This document shows positions 1 to 7,980 of a stretch of DNA of 64,000 bases, in pieces (within the stretch, counting starts at the first letter, position 1; each line of letters opens with the position of its first letter). The notes beneath the pieces were generated by a model, which worked only from the letters and a program-made list of their open reading frames with translations, had not been told where the DNA came from and made no database searches. The position numbers and the translations under genes are program-made. Source of the stretch: Metabacillus dongyingensis (GTDB lineage Bacteria > Bacillota > Bacilli > Bacillales > Bacillaceae); NCBI RefSeq assembly GCF_019933155.2, contig NZ_CP082944.1, forward strand, positions 4,280,001 through 4,344,000, read 5' to 3'.

Positions 1-1179
1 CCATCCGCCGATCGTGTCTACATCCGTATCATCGATATCTAGACCGAGCAGATTATTCACTTCATAGATAAGGACCTTTCCGTCCAGCAAGTAATGGCCT
101 TCGCCTTTCTTCTGAACCTCAGGAACCTCATCCTGGTCAAATTCATCACGGATCTCTCCAACAATTTCCTCGATAATATCTTCAACTGTTACAAGTCCGG
201 CCGTTCCGCCGTATTCATCTACGAGAATCGCCATATGAACGCGTTCTTTTTGCATCTTTATTAATAAATCATGAATTGGAATCGATTCGATGACTTGAAT
301 AACAGGGCGGATATACTTATCAATCGTGCTCTTTTTGCGTTCTTCTTCGGATAATGAAAAAATGTCAGTGAAGATCTCCTTGAGATTAATCATACCAAGG
401 ACGTGATCTTTGTCTCCGTTTACAACCGGATAGCGAGTATATTTTTCCATACTCATTGTCTCAAGGTTGTCTTGAAACGATTTCTCTACTGAAGCAGCTA
501 CAATTTCAGTTCGAGGCACCATAATTTCTTTTGCTACACGATCATCAAATTCGAAAATTTTGTTCATATACTTTAATTCAGATTGGTTGATTTCTCCGCT
601 CTCATAACTTTCTGAAAGAATAATGCGAAGCTCTTCCTCAGTATGAGCAAGCTCATGCTCAGATGCAGGCTTTAGTCCAAAAAGACCTGTTACTACGCGG
701 GCAGAACCATTTAGCACCCAAATGAATGGGAACATAATACGGTAGAACCAAATCAATGGAGCTGCAAATAAAAGTGTCACAGCCTCTGCTTTTTGGATCG
801 CTACTGTTTTAGGAGCAAGCTCTCCAATAACAACGTGCAAGAACGTAACAGATGCGAATGCAATACCGAAAGTTATAATATGGGAAACCGATTCGTTAAT
901 TTCAAAGTTATCGAATACCGGTCTGAGAAGACGTTCCACTGTTGGCTCCCCCAACCACCCAAGACCTAAGGCTGTTACCGTGATTCCTAGCTGACACGCT
1001 GATAAGTATTCATCTAAATGAGTTGTTACTTTTTTTGCAGCCACTGCCCCTTTTTTACCTTCTGCAATCAATTGATCCAATCGTGAACTGCGGATTTTGA
1101 CAATCGCAAATTCTGATGCAACGAAAAAAGCTGTTAAAGCAATTAAAATCGCCACGAATAACAAGTTAACTATGTCCAA
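1..1179 (-). CDS. CorC/HlyC (CNNM) family ion transporter, 3' end outside window
   Basis: The protein reads (M)[22 protein letters not shown] and has four hydrophobic stretches (DUF21/CNNM membrane domain, about residues 1-200). A CBS-pair region follows, with [13 protein letters not shown] and [19 protein letters not shown]. The frame is open to base 1, so the C-terminal CorC/HlyC domain is cut off. The family exports divalent cations. A MerR regulator directly upstream is the arrangement I remember for B. subtilis yhdQ-yhdP, where YhdP (MpfA) is a magnesium exporter; that assignment is inference because Bacilli carry several paralogues. The TTG start at 1179 fits the conserved N-terminus, but the best Shine-Dalgarno lies 30 bases upstream behind a small hairpin. 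Confidence 0.9.
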   Translation of the reverse strand, partial: MDIVNLLFVAILIALTAFFVASEFAIVKIRSSRLDQLIAEGKKGAVAAKKVTTHLDEYLSACQLGITVTALGLGWLGEPTVERLLRPVFDNFEINESVSHIITFGIAFASVTFLHVVIGELAPKTVAIQKAEAVTLLFAAPLIWFYRIMFPFIWVLNGSARVVTGLFGLKPASEHELAHTEEELRIILSESYESGEINQSELKYMNKIFEFDDRVAKEIMVPRTEIVAASVEKSFQDNLETMSMEKYTRYPVVNGDKDHVLGMINLKEIFTDIFSLSEEERKKSTIDKYIRPVIQVIESIPIHDLLIKMQKERVHMAILVDEYGGTAGLVTVEDIIEEIVGEIRDEFDQDEVPEVQKKGEGHYLLDGKVLIYEVNNLLGLDIDDTDVDTIGGW

Positions 1180-1185
1180 AACACC

Positions 1186-1220
1186 CTTATTCCCTAATAG
1201 AGAATAAGGAGTCACCTCCT
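1186..1220 (-). promoter_or_regulatory. Strong Shine-Dalgarno separated from the TTG start by a hairpin
   Basis: On the minus strand AGGAGGTGACTC (1220-1209) is followed at once by a perfect 7-bp stem (CTTATTC/GAATAAG, 1208-1202 with 1192-1186, 9-nt loop), then GGTGTT and the TTG start at 1179. The 3' arm also carries AAGG, a weaker ribosome-binding sequence. The hairpin may bring the strong site close to the start or hide the weaker one. Confidence 0.4.
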
Positions 1221-1263
1221 AAAATAGTAAGTTATCAGTTTAAAATATCCGTAAACTATAAAA

Positions 1264-1677
1264 TCAATGAAGCAGAATCATTAATGATTGCATAAGCGCC
1301 ATGCTCTGCGGAGAGATGCGGCTTGCTATGATTTCCTGATTTTCCCCATTCATTTTATCAAAAATTGGTTTCAGCTCATTTATTTCATGTTCGAGCTGTT
1401 TCATATGCTTAGCCAGTATTTCGGCTTGTTTGATTAGCTTATCTTCTTCATTGGTTTGACTTCTCTTAAGTTCCAGTCTTTCTTTAATATCCTGCAGACA
1501 CATATTGAATAACTTGCATTCCTCAATAAACTGAATGTCGTTAAGTGCCTGTTCAGAATAGAGGCGATAGTTGGACTTAGAAGTCTTATCTACATGGAGC
1601 AGCCCAATTTGAGTATAGTAATCAATTGTTCTCTTTGATACGTTTGCTAATTTTGCTAGTTCGCCAATTCGATACAA
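1264..1677 (-). CDS. MerR family transcriptional regulator
   Basis: The 137-residue protein opens with the MerR winged-helix signature (IGELAKLANVSKRTIDYYTQ, then GLL and NYRLYSE). A coiled-coil dimerisation helix rich in K, E and L spans about residues 65-115. There is no C-terminal effector domain and no cysteine pair of the CueR/MerR type: the only cysteines, at ECKLFNMC, lie at residues 54-60. Metal sensing therefore cannot be claimed. The start is TTG. The gene lies 84 bp upstream of the ion transporter on the same strand and probably controls it. A sigma-A promoter with an 18-bp spacer precedes it. Confidence 0.9.
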   Translation of the reverse strand: MYRIGELAKLANVSKRTIDYYTQIGLLHVDKTSKSNYRLYSEQALNDIQFIEECKLFNMCLQDIKERLELKRSQTNEEDKLIKQAEILAKHMKQLEHEINELKPIFDKMNGENQEIIASRISPQSMALMQSLMILLH

Positions 1678-1716
1678 TGCCCCATCTTATCACCCCAATA
1701 AAAAAAGATTACTCCT

Positions 1717-1746
1717 ATCATACCTTTTTTTTAACTGTACAGTCAA
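1717..1746 (-). promoter_or_regulatory. Promoter of the MerR gene with a dyad over the -35
   Basis: On the minus strand TTGACT (1746-1741), an 18-bp spacer and TATGAT (1722-1717) form a good sigma-A promoter. The perfect palindrome ACTGTACAGT (1734-1743) overlaps the -35 and the start of the spacer. This is a plausible autoregulatory site; MerR proteins prefer 19-20 bp spacers, so the fit is only partial. Confidence 0.5.
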
Positions 1747-1809
1747 ACGTTACGGTTATGGAAGCTGTTCTCTTAACCTGCCCTTCCCCAGTTGTATACT
1801 ATTTGTGAC

Positions 1810-1864
1810 AGAGAGGCGCCAGGTTCCATCCAATATAAGGATGGGACCTGGCGCCTCTCTTTTT
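1810..1864. terminator. 22-bp inverted repeat with T-run
   Basis: AGAGAGGCGCCAGG... at 1810-1831 pairs with 1839-1860 through 22 bp with one G-T mismatch and a 7-base AT-rich loop. Only the plus-strand side is followed by a T-run (1860-1864). It directly follows the xylB stop, so it can end the xyl transcript as a very stable hairpin. The GGCGCC core is common in dispersed Bacillaceae hairpins. Confidence 0.65.
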
Positions 1865-3359
1865 ACCTGAATACATGCAATCGTTGATTCAGTTCTTTTG
1901 TTTGTTGATATATGTCTTTATATATCTGGTATATTTCTTCATATACGATCACGTTTTCAGGGATTGGGCTGAATTCTTTTTCATACTGAATAAATGTTTC
2001 TGTACAATCTTCAATAGTATCGAACCAGCCGCAGCCCACTGCTGCAATTATGGCAGCTCCAAGAGCAGGCCCCTGCTCGCTTGTTAATTTAACAATCGTT
2101 GCATTAAAAATATCTGCCTGCATTTGCAGCCATAGTTCACTTTTCGCCCCTCCTCCTATGGAGATGATTTTATTAATTTCTTTCTTGCCTGTGGTTCTCA
2201 TCAACTCCAGTGAATCATGTAAAGAGAACGTAATTCCCTCAAGTACGGCACGAGCGAAGTGATCGAAGGAATGTGAACCATCCATTCCGATAAAGCTGGC
2301 ACGAATATTGGAATCTGCGTAAGGGGTTCGTTCTCCTGCTAAATAAGGTGTAAATAGAAGACCATTTGAGCCAATTGGAACAGAAGACACACCTTGAAGC
2401 ATTTCTTCAAACTTCTTTTCCTTTGCGAAGGTATTCTTAAACCAGCTTAAGCTATATCCTGCTGCCAATGTTACTCCCATAAGGTAATAACTATTCGGCT
2501 TGGCATGGTTGAAAAAGTGCAGGATGCCGCGGAAATCCTGCTCTTTTTTCTCTTCGTATGACAGAAGGACCCCAGAAGTTCCTATACTGCAAAGTGCAGC
2601 CCCATCATTCACAATGCCCGCACCAAGGGCACCGCATGCATTATCTGCTCCGCCAGCAAACACCTTTGTTTCTTCGGCAAGCCCCATTGAACTCGCCATT
2701 TCCGGAAGAAGAGTCCCTACACAGTCAAAAGAGGATACAAGCTCTGGACAAAGAGCGGCAGAAATGGAAAAGGCACTGCATATTTCCTCGCTCCACTCTT
2801 TGTTTGTTACATCTAATAACAGTGTTCCTGCAGCATCTGAGTACTCCATATGCAGTGCGCCTGTGAGACGATAGCGAACATAATCCTTTGGCAAAACAAA
2901 TGCAATGGCCTTTTCATAAATCTCAGGTTCATGCTGCTTTACCCACAATAATTTTGGCAATGTAAACCCTTCTAATGACTTATTTTTCGTGATATCTAAC
3001 AGCCGGTTCCCTAAAACATCAACGATTTCCTGACATTGCGAAGTTGTTCTTGTATCATTCCATAAAATAGCCGGCCGTATTGAATGACCCTTATCGCCTA
3101 CTAGCACTAACCCATGCATTTGCCCCGAAAAACTTATTCCTTTTACTGATTGAGGAGAAATCGATACCTTTTCGGTTAATTCCGCTACAGCACTGAGAGT
3201 TTGCGTTACCCAATCTTCCGGATTTTGTTCACTGTAACCTGCCTGCGGCTGAAATAGTTCATACTCTCGTACTGCTTCTCCTGAAACTGAACCTTTTTCG
3301 TCTACCAATACCACTTTTACAGAGCTTGTTCCTAGATCAATTCCAAGTACGTATTCCAT
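1863..3359 (-). CDS. xylB: Xylulokinase
   Basis: A 498-residue FGGY-family sugar kinase that phosphorylates D-xylulose to xylulose 5-phosphate in the cytosol. The N-terminal phosphate-binding motif GIDLGTSSVKVVLVDEKG, SGQMHGLV (xylulose pocket), the catalytic-type ADNACGALGAG and the C-terminal FGGY signature region with GGGAKSELWLQMQADI are all visible. Length is normal. It is the last gene of the xyl operon, 89 bp after xylA, and an intergenic hairpin separates the two. The start ATG at 3359 follows GGGGGTAAC. Confidence 0.96.
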   Translation of the reverse strand: MEYVLGIDLGTSSVKVVLVDEKGSVSGEAVREYELFQPQAGYSEQNPEDWVTQTLSAVAELTEKVSISPQSVKGISFSGQMHGLVLVGDKGHSIRPAILWNDTRTTSQCQEIVDVLGNRLLDITKNKSLEGFTLPKLLWVKQHEPEIYEKAIAFVLPKDYVRYRLTGALHMEYSDAAGTLLLDVTNKEWSEEICSAFSISAALCPELVSSFDCVGTLLPEMASSMGLAEETKVFAGGADNACGALGAGIVNDGAALCSIGTSGVLLSYEEKKEQDFRGILHFFNHAKPNSYYLMGVTLAAGYSLSWFKNTFAKEKKFEEMLQGVSSVPIGSNGLLFTPYLAGERTPYADSNIRASFIGMDGSHSFDHFARAVLEGITFSLHDSLELMRTTGKKEINKIISIGGGAKSELWLQMQADIFNATIVKLTSEQGPALGAAIIAAVGCGWFDTIEDCTETFIQYEKEFSPIPENVIVYEEIYQIYKDIYQQTKELNQRLHVFR

Positions 3360-3380
3360 TTAAGTTACCCCCAAAATATG

Positions 3381-3436
3381 AAAAGCGCCTCCTGACAACA
3401 AACAGGGAAACTGTCCATTTGTAGAAGGCGCTTCTT
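3381..3436 (-). promoter_or_regulatory. Intercistronic hairpin between xylA and xylB
   Basis: GAAAAGCGCCT (3380-3390) pairs with AGGCGCTT at 3426-3433, and a smaller ACAG/CTGT stem lies inside. In the direction of transcription the stem is followed by TTTTC. It may be a partial terminator or a processing/stabilising element that lets xylA mRNA exceed xylB mRNA. Confidence 0.5.
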
Positions 3437-3448
3437 CTAATCTGTTTT

Positions 3449-4756
3449 TTAGAAAATATACTCATTTAACGCTGCTTTAACATGCTCTATTCGGTCGGAA
3501 GCATTTTTAATATTTTTGTTCTGCATTGTATACGTTTCTAAAGCTTTGAAGTCTGCCTTTCCGTTTACAATGTCTAAGCCAATACCTTCTTTGAAGGACG
3601 CATAGCGCTTATCAATTAGATTATCAAAGAATCTTTCTTCTTTTAATCTTGCAGCAATCTTCAATCCTCTTGCAAATGTATCCATTCCTGCAATATGTGC
3701 CAAGAACAAATCTTCTGCTTCGAAGGAAGAACGACGTACTTTAGCGTCGAAATTAACGCCTCCGGTATGTAATCCGCCATTTTCAAGAATTTCATACATT
3801 GATAGAGTAACAGCATATAAATCTGTCGGAAATTCATCTGTATCCCATCCCAGCAATAAGTCGCCCTGGTTAGCATCAATGGACCCTAACATACCGTTAA
3901 CTCTTGCCACTCGTAATTCATGTTCAAATGTATGTCCAGCCAATGTAGCATGGTTTGCTTCTAGATTTAATTTAAAATCATGGTGTAAATCATATTTTTG
4001 TAAAAATGCAATCGTGGTAGCCGCATCATAATCGTACTGATGCTTTGTTGGTTCTTTTGGTTTTGGCTCGATTAAAAATTGGCCAGTGTAGCCAATCTCT
4101 TTCGCGTAGTCAATGGCCATATGGTAAAACTTAGCCAGGTTGTCCATCTCTAACTTCAGATCAGTATTATATAGAGATTCGTAGCCTTCACGGCCGCCCC
4201 AGAACACATAGTTTTCAGATCTTAATTCCTTTGCTGTTTCTAATCCTTTTTTCACTTGTGCTGCTGCATAGGCATAAACATCTGCGTTGGACGATGTGGC
4301 TGCCCCGTGAACAAACCGCGGATTGGTAAACATGTTAGCTGTGTTCCATAATAACTTTATATTGTTTGTTTTCATGTAATCTTTGAACATCGCAACAATT
4401 TGATCTAAGTTTGAGTTTGTTTCCTGCAATGTGTCTCCTTCAGGCGCGATATCGCGATCATGGAAGCAGAAGTAAGGTACATCTAACTTTTCAAATAACT
4501 CAAATGCTGCTTCTGCACGTTTTTTAGCAACATCCATCGCACTTCCGCCATCCCACGGGCGAATCATAGTGCCCGCACCGAATGGATCCGATCCATTCGC
4601 AGTAAAAGTATGCCAGTAGGCTACGGCAAAGCGCAAATGCTCCTTCATTGTTTTACCTGAAACAATTTCCTGCGGATTATAATGCTTGAATGCAAAAGGA
4701 TTTTTTGACTCTTTTCCTTCAAATTTAATTTTATTTATGTTTTGGAAATAACTCAT
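3449..4756 (-). CDS. xylA: Xylose isomerase
   Basis: A 435-residue class II xylose isomerase that converts D-xylose to D-xylulose with two divalent metals. The active-site signature [12 protein letters not shown] (catalytic His and Asp) is at about residue 97. [14 protein letters not shown] and [15 protein letters not shown] carry the metal-binding glutamates, and [20 protein letters not shown] carries the metal-binding aspartates. Length matches the Bacillus family. It lies between the ABC permeases and xylB in the same operon, with 69 bp upstream and AGGAATAGAG before the ATG. Confidence 0.97.
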   Translation of the reverse strand: MSYFQNINKIKFEGKESKNPFAFKHYNPQEIVSGKTMKEHLRFAVAYWHTFTANGSDPFGAGTMIRPWDGGSAMDVAKKRAEAAFELFEKLDVPYFCFHDRDIAPEGDTLQETNSNLDQIVAMFKDYMKTNNIKLLWNTANMFTNPRFVHGAATSSNADVYAYAAAQVKKGLETAKELRSENYVFWGGREGYESLYNTDLKLEMDNLAKFYHMAIDYAKEIGYTGQFLIEPKPKEPTKHQYDYDAATTIAFLQKYDLHHDFKLNLEANHATLAGHTFEHELRVARVNGMLGSIDANQGDLLLGWDTDEFPTDLYAVTLSMYEILENGGLHTGGVNFDAKVRRSSFEAEDLFLAHIAGMDTFARGLKIAARLKEERFFDNLIDKRYASFKEGIGLDIVNGKADFKALETYTMQNKNIKNASDRIEHVKAALNEYIF

Positions 4757-4825
4757 ATCTCTATTCCTCCATTATCCTTTAATTGCACTTTTCAAAATAA
4801 ATTGCTCAACCATAACATCTCTTCA

Positions 4826-5647
4826 CTATTTAACAGCACCATCCGAAACACCTTTAATAATATGCTTCTGCAGGAACACGTATAGGATGATGACAGGAAG
4901 AATAGCAATCAATAATGCTGCAAGTGCTAAGTGCCATTGTTTTGAAAACTCTCCAAAAAAATAGAACATTTTCAACGGAATGGTATACATCCCTTCTTTA
5001 TTAATAACAAGTGACGGCAACAAGTAATCATTCCAGAACCAGATAGAATTAAGAACAATGACCGTAACAGTCGTTGGTTTTAACATAGGCAAGATAATAT
5101 ACCAATAGATTTGCAATTTATTGCAGCCATCAATAGTCGCAGCCTCATCCAAGGATTTTGGGATCGACCTAAGTGCGCCGTAGTATAAAAAGATTGCCAT
5201 ACTGCTGCCTAATCCTAAATACATGAACACTAGGCCTACGCGATTCAGCATACCTACACTGCCAAAACTCGTCATAAGCGGAATCATAATCGCTTGGAAT
5301 GGAATCAGCATTGCCACTGCAAAAAGGAAATAAATAAATGAACTTACTTTACTATTATTACGAGATAGAGCGTAGGCAGCCATTGAGGCGCAAACTACTA
5401 AGACAAATACGCTTACAACGGTAATAATGACGGAATTCATCATACTTCTTACGAAATCCAATTCAACGAAAGCTTCTAAATAGTTATCGATAACTGGTTG
5501 TTGAGGAATGCCTAAAGTATTGACAAAAATCTCTTTCTTTGCCTTTAAGGAGTTAACCAGCACGAGATAAAATGGATAAAGCCATACTAAAGCCGTTATA
5601 ACACCGACTATACCAATGACAGCTGGAAGAACCTTTTTGCTTCTCAC
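4826..5647 (-). CDS. Sugar ABC transporter permease (MalG type)
   Basis: This 273-residue inner-membrane permease has six predicted membrane segments. The MalG-type EAA loop reads EAATIDGCNKLQIYWYIILPMLKP (cut here into recognisable parts), followed by the usual C-terminal FLQKHIIKGVSDGAVK. It forms a heterodimer with the upstream permease. The GTG start at 5647 overlaps the stop of that gene (GTGA), so the two are translationally coupled; GGGAGG lies 7 bases upstream. The cluster contains no ATPase, so a shared multi-sugar ATPase of the MsmX type is the probable partner. Confidence 0.93.
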   Translation of the reverse strand: MRSKKVLPAVIGIVGVITALVWLYPFYLVLVNSLKAKKEIFVNTLGIPQQPVIDNYLEAFVELDFVRSMMNSVIITVVSVFVLVVCASMAAYALSRNNSKVSSFIYFLFAVAMLIPFQAIMIPLMTSFGSVGMLNRVGLVFMYLGLGSSMAIFLYYGALRSIPKSLDEAATIDGCNKLQIYWYIILPMLKPTTVTVIVLNSIWFWNDYLLPSLVINKEGMYTIPLKMFYFFGEFSKQWHLALAALLIAILPVIILYVFLQKHIIKGVSDGAVK

Positions 5648-6504
5648 AGTTCTACCTCCCTTTTTCTCGTAATATAAATTTGCACTATAGAAATGATGAC
5701 GATAATAATTAAGAATACAACAGCTTTCGCCTGTGCATATGACATGTCTTGAATACCGAATGCTGTGTTATAAATATTCATAGCCGTCATTTCAGTTGAA
5801 TTGAATGGACCGCCTGCTGTTAAGGCCATATTCTGATCATATACTTTAAACGCCCCAGATAGGGTCAAGAATAAGCTAACTGTAAAAGCTGGCGCCAGCA
5901 TTGGAAATTTAATTCTCCAAAAACGCTGCCAGGAATTAGCACCATCAATCTCTGCTGCCTCTAAGAGTTCTTCAGGGATATTATTTAAAAATGAAATGTA
6001 GATAATCATTATATATCCAGCCATTTGCCAGACATATAAAATGACAAGACCCCAGAATCCGGTTTCTGTCGTTGAAAGCCAGCCGGACAAGAAGGAGAAT
6101 CCGGTAATACCGGAAATGGATTCAAATGATTTAATAAAAATAAACTGCCAGATGAAACCCAATATAATTCCGCCAATCAGGTTTGGCATAAAAAACGCCG
6201 TACGCAGCGCTGTATTAAGTTTAAATTTCTGGGTAACCAGCAAAGCTAACGCTAATCCGATAACGTTAATGCCAATGACAGCTGCAACGGCAAACTTTCC
6301 TGTAAAAACTAATGAATTCATAAATCCTTCATCTGTAAGCAGACGTTTATAATTATCCAAACCGACAAATTTATCCACATAATTTCCATCCCAATTAGTA
6401 AATGAATAATAGATGCCCATAATCAAAGGCATAGCAAGAACTATAAATAGAGCTGCTAGACACAGTGATAGAAAGGCCCAATAGGAAACGCTTTTATTAC
6501 TCAC
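5644..6504 (-). CDS. Sugar ABC transporter permease (MalF type)
   Basis: A permease with six membrane segments and an EAA loop (EAAEIDGANSWQRFWRIKFP). An upstream in-frame ATG would give 305 residues, but the GTG at 6504 (286 residues, starting VSNKSVSYW) is preferred: AGGAGG lies 9 bases before it, and the upstream extension has no such site and is not hydrophobic. It partners the MalG-type permease, whose start it overlaps by 4 bases, and the lipoprotein encoded 134 bp upstream. Confidence 0.92.
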   Translation of the reverse strand: MSNKSVSYWAFLSLCLAALFIVLAMPLIMGIYYSFTNWDGNYVDKFVGLDNYKRLLTDEGFMNSLVFTGKFAVAAVIGINVIGLALALLVTQKFKLNTALRTAFFMPNLIGGIILGFIWQFIFIKSFESISGITGFSFLSGWLSTTETGFWGLVILYVWQMAGYIMIIYISFLNNIPEELLEAAEIDGANSWQRFWRIKFPMLAPAFTVSLFLTLSGAFKVYDQNMALTAGGPFNSTEMTAMNIYNTAFGIQDMSYAQAKAVVFLIIIVIISIVQIYITRKREVEL

Positions 6505-6638
6505 TGTAATGAACCTCCTAAGACGAGACTGAATCAAAAAGGGTCCGACTTCCACTCTCAATATCCAGTGTTCCTAAAAGCAATAAATATTGTTTTTGTG
6601 GGGTCAGACACATTTGGTTTTTAAGTCTTCCTCATTAT

Positions 6639-7931
6639 TTATTCGTTGCTGCGCAGCTCTTCCCAAGATTTAGATGCTGATTTTGTAAACTCATCCCATG
6701 TAATATCGCCAGTTAGATATTTTTGGAATTCTGGATGAAGACCGCTTTGGAACCAACCATTCGGATAGCTGCCATGAATCCAAACTGTGTTGTTTCCGTC
6801 CGATAAATGCTGATAAATTACTTTTGAAACTGGATCTTTAATAGAATCTGCGTCATTGCCTTTGTATGCAGGAATATATTTAAAATCTTCTATTAATGAT
6901 TTTTTTCCTTCCTTAGATGTATACACCCAGTCTAAGAATTTTTTTGATTCTTCAACAACTTTCTCATCTTCATTTTTGTTGATGCCCCAGAACCATGAAG
7001 GACCTGCTGCAACAGTGCCTGGTTCACCATCTTTTAAGAACATTGGGACTAAAGCTAATTTCTCTTGAGAGAATGTTTCATCAATACCATCTAAAGTCGG
7101 AATAATCCAGTTCCCTTGATGAATAATTGCAACTTTTCCATTAGCGAATTTTTCTTCCACAGATGTACTATAATCGATGGATACTATCGGCTGAAGGTTA
7201 TATTTGTTCATTAAATCAGTGTATTGATTAAATTGATTACCATACTCAAATGAAGGTTTTTCAGCTTCAAGTGCCGCATTTAAATCATTTTCGTACGCTA
7301 ATGACATAAAATTACTAGAGTATTGAGAAACAACCCAGTTTTCTTTGGCACTGAAAGCAAATACCGCATCAATTCCTAATTCTTTCTTTTTTGAATCAAT
7401 TGTTTTAACTGCGTTTTCGAAATCCGCAAATGATTGGATGGATTCAACTTCAATTCCTGCCTTTTTGAAGATTTCCTTGTTGACCATCCAGCCAAAACCT
7501 TCAATGTTATAAGGCAAGCCATATGAAACTCCATCAATGGTTGCTCCCCCTAATGTTCCTTCAATCGCAAGCTTTGCTGCTTCCGTTTCTGAAACATCCA
7601 ATAAAGTCTTTTGCCACTTTTTCGCATCATTTAATCCGCCCATCATAAAAATGGAAGGTTCATCACCTGAAGAGAATTTTGCTTGTAATGCTGCTGGTGC
7701 ATCCTGACCGCCGCCAACAGTAGTAACATTGATATCAACATTTTTATTTTGACTTTCATATGTTTCTACTAATTCATCAAGCTGTTTTTTTGTTTCAACT
7801 TTTATATTGAAAACATCAACTACTACTTTATCGTCAGACCCTCCTTTTGTTACATTTGAAGATGAACATGCCGTTGCTACTAACGAAACACTGAGTACAC
7901 TGCTTAATAATAATGCAGTTCTTTTTTTCAT
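6639..7931 (-). CDS. Sugar-binding lipoprotein of the xyl ABC importer
   Basis: A 430-residue extracellular solute-binding protein (family 1). The signal peptide ends in a lipobox-like LVATAC, with Cys at about residue 22 and a SSSNVTKGG linker after it, so the protein is probably lipid-anchored outside the membrane. The typical family segment ANGKVAIIHQGNWIIP is near residue 270. Its place between the alpha-xylosidase and the permeases says it captures the oligosaccharide that the enzyme later cleaves. The substrate is inferred from context only. AAAGGAGCG precedes the ATG. Confidence 0.92.
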   Translation of the reverse strand: MKKRTALLLSSVLSVSLVATACSSSNVTKGGSDDKVVVDVFNIKVETKKQLDELVETYESQNKNVDINVTTVGGGQDAPAALQAKFSSGDEPSIFMMGGLNDAKKWQKTLLDVSETEAAKLAIEGTLGGATIDGVSYGLPYNIEGFGWMVNKEIFKKAGIEVESIQSFADFENAVKTIDSKKKELGIDAVFAFSAKENWVVSQYSSNFMSLAYENDLNAALEAEKPSFEYGNQFNQYTDLMNKYNLQPIVSIDYSTSVEEKFANGKVAIIHQGNWIIPTLDGIDETFSQEKLALVPMFLKDGEPGTVAAGPSWFWGINKNEDEKVVEESKKFLDWVYTSKEGKKSLIEDFKYIPAYKGNDADSIKDPVSKVIYQHLSDGNNTVWIHGSYPNGWFQSGLHPEFQKYLTGDITWDEFTKSASKSWEELRSNE

Positions 7932-7980
7932 TAAATTTCGCTCCTTTAGTATATGGAAATTATTTTATTAATTATTATCA

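Noticed and set aside
1626..1808. 60-codon plus-strand frame near the MerR gene
   Set aside because: It overlaps the regulator start and promoter and has no ribosome binding site.
2500..2874. Open frames of over 100 codons opposite xylB
   Set aside because: Antisense shadows of a well-identified kinase; no start signals.
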